A DNA stretch of 62,149 nucleotides from an uncultured Lachnospiraceae bacterium (GTDB taxonomy: Bacteria > Bacillota > Clostridia > Lachnospirales > Lachnospiraceae), in assembly GCA_947575805.1 (NCBI GenBank), contig CANPOY010000011.1:1-62149 (forward strand), read 5' to 3'. The notes below the pieces were generated by a model. That model saw nothing but the letters and a program-made list of their open reading frames with translations, was not told the DNA's origin and searched no databases. The first letter of the stretch is position 1; the number at the start of each line of letters is the position of its first letter. The translations under genes were made by a program, and so were the position numbers. Of this stretch, positions 17,607-26,963 are shown one piece after another.

Positions 17607-18608
17607 ATGGCTTATATTGACACAATCAAGGAAAGAGCCAGGATGGACAAAAAGACGATTGTACTGCCGGAATCCAATGACAAGAGAACGCTGATTGCGG
17701 CAGCAAAAATTATGGAGGAAGGAATTGCCGATATTATTATGATCGGCAACGAGGAGAAGATCATGGACGGTGCCGGATGGCTGGAAGTAGACCTGACCGG
17801 TGTTAAGGTGATCAATCCTGCCACTACCGATATGCTAGAGGAATATGTAAACCTTCTGTATGAGACCCGGAAGGCTAAGGGGATGACGCCGGAGGCGGCA
17901 AGGGAGATCCTGCTGAAGGATTATCTGACTTTTGGCATTGTGATGGTAAAGGCAAACGACGCTGACGGTATGGTGGCCGGCGCGTGTCATTCTACCGCGG
18001 ATACCCTCAGACCGGCGCTTCAGATTCTGAAGACGGCGCCCGGCGTCAAGCTGGTTTCTGCATTCTTTATCATGGACACGCAGTTCAAGGATCAGGGCGA
18101 GAACGGGACGCTGCTGTTTGCCGACTGTGGACTGAATCAGGATCCCACTGCCGAAGAGCTTGCGGCTATTGCCGACACTTCATCCAGAAGCTTTAAATCC
18201 TTGATCGGCCCGAAGCCGGTCATTGCCATGCTGAGCCATTCCACAAAGGGCAGCGCAAAGCATCCCCTGGTGGACAAGGTGGTAGAGGCAACGCGGATCG
18301 CTCAGGAGCAGTACCCTCATTTGACCCTCGACGGCGAGCTCCAGACCGATGCGGCTCTGGTTCCCGGCGTTGCAAAATCCAAGGCCCCCGGCAGCCCCGT
18401 AGGCGGGAGGGCGAACGTATTGATTTTCCCCAATTTGGATGCCGGGAATATCGGGTACAAGCTGGTGCAGAGGCTTGGCGGTGCAGACGCATACGGGCCT
18501 ATGCTGCAGGGTATTTCCAAGCCTGTCAATGACCTGTCCCGAGGCTGTTCCTGGCAAGATATTGTGGGTGTCGTGGCGCTGACGGCCGTACAGGCACAGC
18601 TGATCTGA
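17607..18608 (+). CDS. pta: Phosphate acetyltransferase
   Basis: 333 residues, the compact Pta type, with GAAAGGAG upstream. It starts with [35 protein letters not shown] and the C-terminal R-G-C-S-W-Q-D-I-V are typical family signatures. It converts acetyl-CoA and phosphate to acetyl phosphate and CoA. With ackA, 127 bp downstream, it forms the acetate and ATP branch of fermentation. The promoter is predicted to be under catabolite control. Confidence 0.97.
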   Translation: MAYIDTIKERARMDKKTIVLPESNDKRTLIAAAKIMEEGIADIIMIGNEEKIMDGAGWLEVDLTGVKVINPATTDMLEEYVNLLYETRKAKGMTPEAAREILLKDYLTFGIVMVKANDADGMVAGACHSTADTLRPALQILKTAPGVKLVSAFFIMDTQFKDQGENGTLLFADCGLNQDPTAEELAAIADTSSRSFKSLIGPKPVIAMLSHSTKGSAKHPLVDKVVEATRIAQEQYPHLTLDGELQTDAALVPGVAKSKAPGSPVGGRANVLIFPNLDAGNIGYKLVQRLGGADAYGPMLQGISKPVNDLSRGCSWQDIVGVVALTAVQAQLI

Positions 18609-18699
18609 TGCGGCGTAATGTGAGAAGAATTACCAACCGCCGAAAACGCCCGGGCGAACAGGTTCGTTCTGAGCAAGTGTATTTTATGACATAGATTAA

Positions 18700-18726
18700 G
18701 TCGCAGAAGGGCTGCGACATGGAGGG
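18700..18726 (+). promoter_or_regulatory. Hairpin abutting the ackA ribosome binding site
   Basis: GTCGCAG (18700-18706) and CTGCGAC (18712-18718) form a 7-bp stem with loop AAGGG. The SD GGAGGG (18721-18726) follows at once, within a CATGGAGG string that recurs upstream of several other genes in this window. Confidence 0.6.
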
Positions 18727-18735
18727 TAGTGTAAT

Positions 18736-19929
18736 ATGAAAGTATTAGTGATTAACTGCGGAAGTTCTTCGCTGAAATTTCAGCTGATTGACTCCGCATC
18801 CGAATGTTGTCTGGCAAAAGGCCTGTGTGAGAGGATCGGCATTGACGGGAGTATGATTACCTATGCACCGGAAGGCGGGGAGAAGGAGAAGAGCGTTACG
18901 CCCATGCCGGATCATACCGAGGCGATCCGCCTGGTGCTGGAAGCCTTAGCTAATTCGAAGACCGGCGTGGTAAAGAGCCTGGATGAGATCGGCGCGGTGG
19001 GGCACAGAGTCGTCCACGGCGGGGAGAAATTTGCACAGTCCGTTGTAATTGACGACGAAGTGATGCAAGCTATCGAGGAGTGCAATGATCTGGCGCCTCT
19101 TCATAATCCCGCAAACCTGATCGGTATCAATGCCTGCAAGGCGCTGATGCCGGACACGCCCATGGTGGCCGTGTTTGACACTGCGTTCCATCAGACCATG
19201 CCGGAAGAGGCCTATATGTATGGCCTGCCCTATGAATATTATCGGAAGTATAAGATCAGGAGATACGGTTTCCACGGCACCAGCCATTCTTACGTGTCCA
19301 ACAGGGCGGCCCAGGTATTGGGAAGGAACTATGAAAATATGAAGATCATTGTCTGCCATCTGGGAAACGGGGCCAGTGTCTCCGCCGTAAAGGACGGTAA
19401 ATGTGTGGATACCTCCATGGGTCTGACGCCCCTGCAGGGGCTGATCATGGGAACACGCTCCGGCGACATTGATCCCGCGATCATGGAGTTCCTTGCCCAT
19501 AAGGAAAGCAAGAGCATTGATGAGATCATGGCTGTCCTGAATAAGAAGTCGGGAGTATTGGGGCTGTCCGATAATCTATCTTCCGACTTCCGTGACCTGG
19601 AGGAGGGCTACGACAAGGGGGATGAAAATGCAGTCCGCGCACTGAAAACTTTCTGCTATAACGTGGCGAAATATGTCGGCGCTTATGCTGCGGCAATGAA
19701 CGGGGTGGATGTGATCTGCTTTACCGCAGGCGTAGGAGAAAATGCGGCAATTGTCCGTACCTTTGTCTGCGAATACCTTGGTTATCTGGGAGTAAAGATC
19801 GACCAGGAGGCCAATGGCAGGCGGGGGGAGGATATTGTGATTTCCACTGTTGACAGCAGGACCACGGTGATGGTGATCCCCACCAACGAAGAGCTTGCCA
19901 TCGCCAGGGAGACGGTAAAGCTGGTATAA
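18736..19929 (+). CDS. ackA: Acetate kinase
   Basis: 397 residues, the usual length. The start MKVLVINCGSSSLKFQLID is the first phosphate motif; VFDTAFHQTM, RRYGFHGTSH and the T-A-G-V-G-E-N motif near residue 330 are present. It transfers phosphate from acetyl phosphate to ADP, yielding acetate and ATP. Translation starts 10 bp after a hairpin-linked GGAGGG. In many Clostridia yceD-rpmF follows directly; here about 12 kb of other genes intervene. Confidence 0.97.
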   Translation: MKVLVINCGSSSLKFQLIDSASECCLAKGLCERIGIDGSMITYAPEGGEKEKSVTPMPDHTEAIRLVLEALANSKTGVVKSLDEIGAVGHRVVHGGEKFAQSVVIDDEVMQAIEECNDLAPLHNPANLIGINACKALMPDTPMVAVFDTAFHQTMPEEAYMYGLPYEYYRKYKIRRYGFHGTSHSYVSNRAAQVLGRNYENMKIIVCHLGNGASVSAVKDGKCVDTSMGLTPLQGLIMGTRSGDIDPAIMEFLAHKESKSIDEIMAVLNKKSGVLGLSDNLSSDFRDLEEGYDKGDENAVRALKTFCYNVAKYVGAYAAAMNGVDVICFTAGVGENAAIVRTFVCEYLGYLGVKIDQEANGRRGEDIVISTVDSRTTVMVIPTNEELAIARETVKLV

Positions 19930-20029
19930 CAGGAATGTAACTTTTTTAAACTGTCTCATTGCATTTGTTCCTTTACCGGAGTATTCTGATTTCAGCAGCA
20001 GTCAGGCTGCAGCATGGAGTTGCATGAAT

Positions 20030-20163
20030 ATGGCAAACGAAGACAAAAAGGATTTTAATGCAATGCTCAATGCGTTATTACAAAGGGCAGGAAGAACCTT
20101 CGGTACTATGTTCAGGAGTATGAGAAGGCGCTCCTGGATCTGAAATCTTTAGAAATTATTTAG
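20030..20163 (+). pseudogene. Internally deleted MGMT-family gene remnant
   Basis: An ATG with GGAG 10 bp upstream reads MANEDKKDFNAMLN, which I recognise as the usual start of Lachnospiraceae MGMT-family proteins (about 180-200 residues). After about 14 codons the frame shifts, and the other frame gives V-I-T-K-G-R-K-N-L-R-Y-Y-V-Q-E-Y-E-K-A-L-L-D-L then stop, like the C-terminus of the same family. The middle, including the catalytic region, is missing. No other gene was found in the 287-bp gap 19930-20216. The family assignment rests on memory of short termini. Confidence 0.5.
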
Positions 20164-20216
20164 ATATTTTATGGGAACCGGATACATTTCTGTGTCAGAA
20201 TAGAAAAACGAAAGGC

Positions 20217-21281
20217 ATGGAAAGAACAATGGAGCACAAAGGAGAAAATAGGAACCAAAAGATTGCAGCGGGGGTCTGGATCCTGCTTGGAGCTATGCTG
20301 GTCATCTGTCTGGCGTTTTTCCTGCGGACACTGAAGGAGACGCAGGAGGCGGGATTAACTTCCGATGATAATGGCAGGATCCTGGCGGTGAACGTGAGGG
20401 AGGAGGAAATGGCGGCTCCGCTGGAAAAGACTATAGACGGGACGGTATCCGACAGATCCGGATCGAAGGATACCGAGGAGAGCGAAGAGGATTATCCTGA
20501 CAAATGCGGACTGGACAGAGTGGATCGTCCCATGCAGAGGAGCAGTCGGGAGGTGCTTGCCAGGCTGCGGGAGTTGGGAGAGGATAACGAGCTGATAGAG
20601 GATATTGTACAGAACCGATCCGATTACCCGGAACGGGTGCTGGAGGCGCTGGCAAACAATCCGGAGATGGCGGATTTTGTGTCCCACTGGAACGGTCTGG
20701 AAAAGGCTGCATCGGGGGGCATCACGGACAGCGAGAAAATGCAGGAGTTCCCCCTGTTTTTACAGTGGGATCCCAGATGGGGGTATGTGGAGTACGGAGA
20801 TGAAAGCTGTATCGCCCTCTCAGGCTGTGGACCCACCTGCCTTTCCATGGCGCTCTATTATCTGACGGATGACGAGGATATGACTCCGGATAAGGTGGGA
20901 CAATACAGCATGGAGAACGGTCACTATATCTCGGGGACAGGGACGGCATGGGCCCTGATGGAGGATATGGCGGCGGAATGCGGGGTGGATTGCAGGCAGT
21001 CTGCGGCCACGGAGGAAGGGATGAAGGAGGCGTTGGATAACGGTGCGATAATTATTCTTTCCATGGGGCCCGGAGAGTTCACGGCGGCAGGACATTTTAT
21101 TGTCGTGTACGGGTACGACAGACATGGATTCATGGTCAACGACCCTAACTGTGTGGCCCGCAGCAGAAGTCAGTGGAACTATTCCGAGCTGGAGCGGCAG
21201 ATCAAGAATATGTGGGTTCTGTCCAACGAAAGTGCTGATTCTCATCACGGGGATACGGAGATCGCGGAGAGCATCCGTTAG
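20217..21281 (+). CDS. Membrane-anchored C39-like cysteine peptidase
   Basis: 354 residues. One N-terminal membrane segment (about 16-36) precedes an acidic Ser/Glu-rich spacer (about 45-95), a helical part (about 105-165), and a C39-like peptidase_C39_2 domain. The catalytic set appears intact: Cys204 in SGCGPTC, His293 in AAGHFIVVYGY and Asp309 in VNDPN. A second ATG four codons later is also possible as start. Family members are extracellular papain-fold hydrolases, often acting on peptides or the cell wall. There is no linked peptide exporter. It is followed 82 bp later by a phosphoesterase gene on the same strand. Confidence 0.8.
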   Translation: MERTMEHKGENRNQKIAAGVWILLGAMLVICLAFFLRTLKETQEAGLTSDDNGRILAVNVREEEMAAPLEKTIDGTVSDRSGSKDTEESEEDYPDKCGLDRVDRPMQRSSREVLARLRELGEDNELIEDIVQNRSDYPERVLEALANNPEMADFVSHWNGLEKAASGGITDSEKMQEFPLFLQWDPRWGYVEYGDESCIALSGCGPTCLSMALYYLTDDEDMTPDKVGQYSMENGHYISGTGTAWALMEDMAAECGVDCRQSAATEEGMKEALDNGAIIILSMGPGEFTAAGHFIVVYGYDRHGFMVNDPNCVARSRSQWNYSELERQIKNMWVLSNESADSHHGDTEIAESIR

Positions 21282-21363
21282 TTTCCGACAATATCAGACC
21301 ATATTGTGCCTTGCGGGGCTGAAGCACATGTGGAAGAAAAAAGCGGCGAAAGGAGAGAGAAAC

Positions 21364-22230
21364 ATGCAGTTGGCTGTGCTGGCGGATATTCACGGAAATG
21401 CTACAGCCTTTCAGGAATGCGTTGAATATGCGTTGTCCAGGGGCATTACTACATTTGTTATACTGGGGGATTATACGGGGGAGCTTCCCGGCTGCAGGAA
21501 GACCCTGGATTATCTGTATGACTTAAGGAATAAGTATACCTGTTACTGTATTCGGGGAAACAGGGAGGAATACATGCTGGATTATCGGAAAGCAGGAGAG
21601 GTGGGCTGGAATAAAGGAAACTCCGCGTCAGGGTGTCTTCTTTATGTGTATGAGCAGCTTACAGGGCAGGATCTGGACTTTTTTGAAAGTCTGCCCATAA
21701 GTCAGACACTTTCCTTTCCCGATTCTCCGCCACTGACTATATGCCATGGCTCTCCCCGCAGGGTGAACGAGAAGATGGAACCGGGGAAAGAAGCAACCCA
21801 TGATGCCATGGAAAGCGAGAGCAGCCCTTATATTCTGTGCGGGCATACTCATATACAGGGCGAGATACGTCATGGAGGGAAAACGGCATGGAACCCGGGA
21901 TCGGTGGGTGTTCCGCTGAAAAGTGGCGGGCAGGCCCAGTTCAGCCTGCTGTATGGCGCGGACGGAAGCTGGAGGCAGGAGTTTATAAGCCTTACATATG
22001 ACGTGGATGAGGTGATCCGGCAGATCGCGGATTCCGGAATGGATGCCTATGCGCCTTATTGGTGTAAGATTACAAGATATATGATTCAGGGTGTGGAGAT
22101 TGACCACGCGGATGTGCTTGACAGGGCGATGGAGCTGTGCCGGCTGAAAGAAGGGCATTGTGTATGGCCGGAAATACCGGAGGAATGCTGGGGACAGGCT
22201 TTTCGGGAGCTGTTGCCGAAGGACGCCTGA
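21364..22230 (+). CDS. Metallophosphoesterase (YfcE/YmdB-like)
   Basis: 288 residues from the ATG at 21364, preceded by AGGAGAGAG. Calcineurin-like motifs are present in order: LADIHGNATAF, VILGDYTGELPG, RGNREEY, ICHGSPR and CGHTHIQGEI, followed by NPGSVGVP. These supply the two-metal site. The C-terminal 80 residues are an extra helical part with no family I recognise. The substrate is unknown; relatives hydrolyse phosphodiesters such as cyclic nucleotides or small phosphate monoesters. Confidence 0.88.
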   Translation: MQLAVLADIHGNATAFQECVEYALSRGITTFVILGDYTGELPGCRKTLDYLYDLRNKYTCYCIRGNREEYMLDYRKAGEVGWNKGNSASGCLLYVYEQLTGQDLDFFESLPISQTLSFPDSPPLTICHGSPRRVNEKMEPGKEATHDAMESESSPYILCGHTHIQGEIRHGGKTAWNPGSVGVPLKSGGQAQFSLLYGADGSWRQEFISLTYDVDEVIRQIADSGMDAYAPYWCKITRYMIQGVEIDHADVLDRAMELCRLKEGHCVWPEIPEECWGQAFRELLPKDA

Positions 22231-22305
22231 TCCGGGCGGTTTTAAGTTCCGGTATCAATACGGGAATAATTTTTAAGGCATTTAGAAGAATTCATACAAA
22301 AAGGC

Positions 22306-22334
22306 TTGACACAGGATAGGGTGTGGAGTAATAT
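22306..22334 (+). promoter_or_regulatory. Promoter of the trp T-box leader
   Basis: TTGACA (22306-22311), 17-bp spacer, TAATAT (22329-22334), immediately upstream of the T-box RNA. Confidence 0.75.
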
Positions 22335-22341
22335 GATACAA

Positions 22342-22704
22342 AATAAATAGCGGATATAAACCGTAGATGTGGAGATAAAAACGGTGCAGCTTTCCTGACA
22401 GAAGGAGGCTGCCGTTGACCGGATAATTCTGGTCAGCGTGTGCACTTACAGAGAGACCGGAGGCTGAGAAAGGTCGGAACGCAGGCTGTTAAATGGACCA
22501 TGGAGGGCGCGGCGAAAAGGAAATTCTGAATTTCCTGAGTATACTGCGACGTGAGGCACGCGTAAGCTGCCGGGGATATAATGGTACACTTGATGTACAT
22601 AGTATCTTAAGAGAGCGTCTTTTCAGGCGAAACAAGGTGGCACCGCGGGGAAATTGTAATCTCGTCCTTGGCAGAACAGGAATGTTCTGCCGGGGATTTT
22701 TTTT
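22342..22704 (+). ncRNA. T-box leader (tRNA-Trp responsive)
   Basis: The conserved T-box AAGGTGGCACCGCGG is at 22634-22648. It is followed by a terminator with arms 22666-22678 and 22683-22695 and eight Ts. Upstream, a stem-I-like region with G-A-G-A and A-G-rich loops (about 22450-22490) leads to AATGGACC, in which TGG at 22494-22496 is the likely Trp specifier codon followed by A. Uncharged tRNA-Trp should stabilise the antiterminator and allow trpBA transcription. The stem I boundary is approximate. Confidence 0.85.
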
Positions 22705-22870
22705 GCGGGCATATGCGGAATCGGATTTTGAAGGCCAGACCTATCGTGTCTGATTCCGTGGATGGGCTGGAGCCAGGGGCAAGCAGACAGAAAGGAGGCA
22801 GGTGCTGCGTGACGCCGGCGGCGTGATGGGAACATTGAAAGATATAGGAAGAGAGAACAGGGAGGAAAAC

Positions 22871-24055
22871 ATGAGCAGAGGACGTTACGGAGTACACGGA
22901 GGGCAGTATGTGCCGGAGATTTTGATGAATGAGCTCATTTGTCTGGAGGAGAGTTATGAACATTATAAAAACGATTCGGAGTTTATAAGCGAGCTGAATA
23001 CACATTTGAACGAATATGCAGGCAGACCTTCTTTGCTGTATTATGCGGAGAAAATGACTGAGGATCTGGGCGGGGCCAGGATTTACTTAAAGCGCGAGGA
23101 CTTAAATCATACCGGCTCCCACAAAATCAATAATGTATTGGGGCAGGTCCTGCTGGCAAAGAAAATGGGTAAGACCCGGATTATCGCCGAAACGGGAGCA
23201 GGCCAGCACGGGGTTGCCACAGCCACAGCCGCAGCGCTTCTGGGTCTGGAATGCGAAATTTACATGGGGAAGGAGGATACACAGCGGCAGGCGCTGAATG
23301 TATACCGCATGAAGCTGCTGGGGGCAAGGGTACATTCGGTCACTACAGGCACCCAAACCTTAAAGGATGCGGTCAATGCGTGTATGAGAGAGTGGACCAA
23401 CCGGGTAAACGATACTCTTTATGTTCTCGGTTCCGTTATGGGGCCCCATCCTTTTCCCATGATTGTCCGGGATTTCCAGAGCGTGATCAGCCGCGAGGCC
23501 AGGCAGCAGATTCTGGAAAAGGAGGGAAAACTTCCGGCGGCAGTGGTGGCCTGCGTGGGAGGCGGAAGCAATTCCATGGGTATGTTCTGGAATTTCATCG
23601 AGGATAAGGAGGTGGAACTGATCGGCTGTGAAGCGGCGGGGAAAGGCGTGGATACGGCACTGACTGCCGCTACTATTGCCACGGGCTCCCCGGGAATCTT
23701 CCATGGCATGAAATCCTATTTCTGCCAGGATGAGTATGGGCAGATAGCACCGGTGTACTCTATATCCGCCGGGCTGGATTACCCCGGGATCGGGCCGGAA
23801 CATGCTTATCTCCATGACATTGGCAGGGCAGGCTATGTTCCTGTTACAGATGATGAGGCGGTGGATGCTTTCGAATATATTGCCAGAACGGAAGGAATCA
23901 TTTGTGCCGTGGAGAGCGCCCATGCCGTAGCCCACGTGCGGAAGATCGCGAAGAATTATAGTCCGGATCAGAGCATTATCATTTGTCTGTCCGGCAGGGG
24001 AGATAAGGACGTGGCGGCTATTGCCAGATACCGGGGCGTGGAGATACATGACTAG
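22871..24055 (+). CDS. trpB: Tryptophan synthase beta chain
   Basis: 394 residues from the ATG at 22871 behind GGGAGG; longer in-frame starts exist but have no site. It begins [19 protein letters not shown], typical of TrpB1. The PLP lysine is K85 in [10 protein letters not shown], and the phosphate loop is [12 protein letters not shown]. It condenses indole with serine to give tryptophan. It is the first gene behind the Trp T-box and is followed by trpA 34 bp later; trpEGDCF are absent from this window. Confidence 0.97.
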   Translation: MSRGRYGVHGGQYVPEILMNELICLEESYEHYKNDSEFISELNTHLNEYAGRPSLLYYAEKMTEDLGGARIYLKREDLNHTGSHKINNVLGQVLLAKKMGKTRIIAETGAGQHGVATATAAALLGLECEIYMGKEDTQRQALNVYRMKLLGARVHSVTTGTQTLKDAVNACMREWTNRVNDTLYVLGSVMGPHPFPMIVRDFQSVISREARQQILEKEGKLPAAVVACVGGGSNSMGMFWNFIEDKEVELIGCEAAGKGVDTALTAATIATGSPGIFHGMKSYFCQDEYGQIAPVYSISAGLDYPGIGPEHAYLHDIGRAGYVPVTDDEAVDAFEYIARTEGIICAVESAHAVAHVRKIAKNYSPDQSIIICLSGRGDKDVAAIARYRGVEIHD

Positions 24056-24089
24056 GAGGATAAGAATAATTCAAAGGAGTGACAGGAGT

Positions 24090-24893
24090 ATGTTAGAGAA
24101 TAGATTAAGACCAGTGTTTGACAAACCTAACAAAAGGGCTTTCATTTGTTTTTTGACTGCGGGGGATCCAACGACGGACTGCACAGTGGAATATATTTTG
24201 GAGATGGAGCGGGCAGGGGCAGACTTGGTAGAGATTGGCATTCCTTTTTCCGATCCTACAGCGGAAGGCGTGGTGATTCAGGATGCCAATATCCGGGCTT
24301 TGAAAAACGGCATGACCACGGACGGCGCCTTTGAGATAGTAAGGAGAGTCAGGGAAAAGTCCCGGATTCCTCTGGCATTTATGACCTATGCCAATCCGGT
24401 GTTCCATTACGGTTACGAGAGATTTTTTACAAAGTGTGAACAGCTTGCAGTGGACGCCGTGATTATTCCGGATATGCCCTATGAAGAGAAACAGGAAATG
24501 GAGGGGTCTGCAAATGCCCACAGCGTGGCGGTGATTTCCATGATTGCGCCTGCCTCGGAGGATCGAATTCGGGAGATCGCTTCCGAGGCAAGGGGCTTCA
24601 TTTATGTAGTGTCCTCCCTGGGTGTTGCCGGAGCGTGCAGCGAGATCGTGACGGATCTCGGGGCCATTGTGGATAGCATCCGCCGGGTGACGGACGTACC
24701 CTGCGCCATTGGCTCTGACATCAGTACACCGGAGCAGGCGAAAAAGATGGCGGCTTTGTCCGACGGGGTCATCCTGGGGAGTGCCGTCGTGAAACTGATC
24801 GCAGAGTACGGGGAGCAGGCGGGGCCGGAAATATACAGGTATGTGAAGAGCATGAAGGATGCCTTGACGGAGAGCGGGGAACAAGGAATCTAA
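24090..24893 (+). CDS. trpA: Tryptophan synthase alpha chain
   Basis: 267 residues from the ATG at 24090, with AAAGGAGTG about 8 bp upstream. F-L-T-A-G-D-P and the catalytic region D-L-V-E-I-G-I-P-F-S-D-P-T-A-E-G are clear. The catalytic Glu (E48) is present; the position usually Asp (D60 in enteric TrpA) is Glu59 here, a conservative change. The phosphate site I-G-S-D-I-S and V-I-L-G-S-A-V are intact. It cleaves indole-3-glycerol phosphate to indole for TrpB. Confidence 0.95.
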   Translation: MLENRLRPVFDKPNKRAFICFLTAGDPTTDCTVEYILEMERAGADLVEIGIPFSDPTAEGVVIQDANIRALKNGMTTDGAFEIVRRVREKSRIPLAFMTYANPVFHYGYERFFTKCEQLAVDAVIIPDMPYEEKQEMEGSANAHSVAVISMIAPASEDRIREIASEARGFIYVVSSLGVAGACSEIVTDLGAIVDSIRRVTDVPCAIGSDISTPEQAKKMAALSDGVILGSAVVKLIAEYGEQAGPEIYRYVKSMKDALTESGEQGI

Positions 24894-24956
24894 TACAGTA
24901 TCCCGGATTCCGGGAGGGCAGGAGGTCGTTATTTTTGCTGCTTTGAGCCGCACCAT

Positions 24957-25727
24957 TTACATTTGCCGGCGGTTAAAGAGCAGTGCCGACAGCGCCGTAC
25001 AGGCTGCGACCAGTGCCAGGGATACGGCCACAGCAGGAAAAAAGCCGTGGGGAGAGCTTTCTCCGGTGAGAAGACTGCTACCGTTCAACAGGCGGGTGGG
25101 GATGTACTTCGTCACGCGTGGCAGTATGGAAAGGAAGTACATGACGGCGACCGAGCCTCCCGTCCCCAGGAGGACGCCGGAGGAGCTGTCGGAAAGGGCG
25201 GAAAAGATGGTGATCAGCGAGGTTACCAGTATGCCGAAGAGCCAGGCGCACAGCGCCGCCGTCACAAGGTTTTCGGTGACGGAAGCCTTCCAGTAAGCGG
25301 CAGTATACACATAGGTGATGCCGAAGCAGATGAAATATCCGACAGTCCACATGAACGCCATTACGCAGAATTTCGCCATCGCCGCCCGGCGCTGGGGAAG
25401 GCATCTGGTGACCACAGGAATCAGGGTTCCCCGGCGGTATTCGTCGATGAAGATACCGCTGCACAGAAGAGTATAAGCGACAAGCGCAAGGGGAAGATTC
25501 TTGAAGAACTGTCCCCAGGACGTAAGGGCGTCCACAGGAACCTGGGTAACGGTCAGGCCTGTCTCCGCCAGTTGCTGTGCCATCATTCCCATCAGCCATG
25601 GCGTCAGCTTTGCAAAGGCCGGCGCCATGACCCCAAACAAAACAAAGATACTCCCCAGGATCACCATTCGTCCTGTGCGCTGCCATTCCATGAATTCTTT
25701 TTTCATAAACGCATTCATGCCGTTCAT
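24957..25727 (-). CDS. ABC-2 type permease (YxlG-like)
   Basis: 256 residues from the ATG at 25727 with GGAGGT upstream. A cytoplasmic start (MNAFMKKEFMEWQRTGRM) is followed by about six membrane segments, the last near the C-terminus. Last gene of a four-gene minus-strand operon (XRE regulator, PLDc_N protein, ATPase, permease), 52 bp after the ATPase gene. The order PLDc_N-ATPase-permease matches Bacillus yxlE-yxlF-yxlG. Substrate unknown. It ends 63 bp from trpA, tail to tail; a short hairpin TCCCGG/CCGGGA (24901-24915) lies between, without a U-tract. Confidence 0.85.
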   Translation of the reverse strand: MNGMNAFMKKEFMEWQRTGRMVILGSIFVLFGVMAPAFAKLTPWLMGMMAQQLAETGLTVTQVPVDALTSWGQFFKNLPLALVAYTLLCSGIFIDEYRRGTLIPVVTRCLPQRRAAMAKFCVMAFMWTVGYFICFGITYVYTAAYWKASVTENLVTAALCAWLFGILVTSLITIFSALSDSSSGVLLGTGGSVAVMYFLSILPRVTKYIPTRLLNGSSLLTGESSPHGFFPAVAVSLALVAACTALSALLFNRRQM

Positions 25728-25779
25728 GCGATACCTCCATAATTCCGCCCGGCGGAATCTGATGTTTCCGGAAAAAGCG

Positions 25780-26715
25780 TCAGGCATACTTATCCGCCTT
25801 TTCCTCTGTCACCCTTGTAAATATATCCTCCAGAGACACTTCATGCCGTTCCAGGCGTCGGATGTTCAGCCCTCTGGCGGCAATAAAGTGCAGGATTTCA
25901 GGCAGCATTTCGCAGTTTTCCAGAATACAAACCTGATTTTCGTATTTTAATGCGGAAGCTTCCGCAGGCTTTAAGGCAGGAAATTGCGCAAGCAGCAGCC
26001 GGGTCTCTTCCGGGTGGACAAGCTCAATGTCCGTGGGCGCGGTTACATTCGTAAAGTTTTGCCGCAGGTCTTCCGGCGATCCGTCGGCCACGATATGTCC
26101 CTGATGCAGAAATGCCACTTTTTCACAGACGCGTTCCACATCGGACAGAATGTGAGAGGAGAAGAGCACAGTGGTTTGCTCCTTTGCGGCTGTCAGGATG
26201 TCAAGAATTTCCCTTCTTCCCACGGGATCCAACGCCGAGGTGGGCTCGTCGCAGATCAGGAGCTTCGGGCGGTGGAACAGCGCCGCCGCAATGCCGAGGC
26301 GCTGCTTCATTCCACGGGAGAATCCTTTGATGCGGCGCTTTTCGGAAGCAAGTCCCACCAGCTTCAATAGTTCTTCACAACGCCTGTTTATGTCCTTGCG
26401 GGACATTCTGGATAGCGTCCCGCAGAAATGCAGATATTCCTCCGGCGTCATATACGGATAAAATTCCGGTACATCGGGAAGATAACCGATATATTGGTTG
26501 GCGGGACTGCAACCAAATATAACAGGTGTTTTATTCACGATGATCTCGCCGCTGTCTGCGGGAATCAGTCCGAGAATCAGTTTCATGGAGGTGGTTTTGC
26601 CGGCGCCGTTTTGACCGACGAAACCATAGATCGTGTGTTCCGGTACATAAATACACAGGTTATGTAACACTTGTATTTTGCCGAAACGTTTGGAAACATG
26701 TGACAAAGTCAGCAT
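25780..26715 (-). CDS. ABC transporter ATP-binding protein (YxlF-like)
   Basis: 311 residues from the ATG at 26715 (GGAAAGGA upstream). Walker A GQNGAGKTTSMK, a signature loop degenerate at its first positions (FSRGMKQRLGIA), Walker B LLICDEPTSALDP and the switch His in SSHILSDVE. Residues about 220-311 form the C-terminal domain common in drug or bacteriocin exporter ATPases. It starts 1 bp after the stop of the PLDc_N gene, so translation is coupled. Confidence 0.93.
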   Translation of the reverse strand: MLTLSHVSKRFGKIQVLHNLCIYVPEHTIYGFVGQNGAGKTTSMKLILGLIPADSGEIIVNKTPVIFGCSPANQYIGYLPDVPEFYPYMTPEEYLHFCGTLSRMSRKDINRRCEELLKLVGLASEKRRIKGFSRGMKQRLGIAAALFHRPKLLICDEPTSALDPVGRREILDILTAAKEQTTVLFSSHILSDVERVCEKVAFLHQGHIVADGSPEDLRQNFTNVTAPTDIELVHPEETRLLLAQFPALKPAEASALKYENQVCILENCEMLPEILHFIAARGLNIRRLERHEVSLEDIFTRVTEEKADKYA

Positions 26716-26716
26716 A

Positions 26717-26917
26717 TCAGTCTTCCTTTCCAAGTGCGAAATACAGAATCGGGCCGATGAATTCCATACCGATGATGCTGATGATCAGCCACATGGTGCG
26801 GTTTCCGCGCTTATAGGATTTATGAGTCAATATGTGGTGAAGGGTGAAGGCCAGCAGTGCAAATTGGATAATAACAAGTGGTATTATAAAGGGCAGTAAT
26901 TCTTTGATGTCAGGCAT
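26717..26917 (-). CDS. PLDc_N-domain small membrane protein (YxlE-like)
   Basis: 66 residues from the ATG at 26917 (ACGGAG upstream). Two membrane segments (about 8-27 and 40-60) flank H-K-S-Y-K-R-G-N-R-T-M-W-L, with the final G-P-I-L-Y-F-A-L-G-K-E-D typical of PLDc_N domains. In Bacillus the equivalent YxlE lies in the sigY operon upstream of an ABC transporter and restrains SigY. Here no sigma factor is present; an XRE regulator leads the operon instead. Confidence 0.85.
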   Translation of the reverse strand: MPDIKELLPFIIPLVIIQFALLAFTLHHILTHKSYKRGNRTMWLIISIIGMEFIGPILYFALGKED

Positions 26918-26963
26918 AATCGTCTCCGTTCCGCCGCCTTTTGTCCGGCGGCATATAATTTGA

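Noticed and set aside
24901..24915. TCCCGG/CCGGGA hairpin as a trpA terminator
   Set aside because: Only 6 bp with a 3-nt loop and no T-tract on either strand; not called as a terminator.
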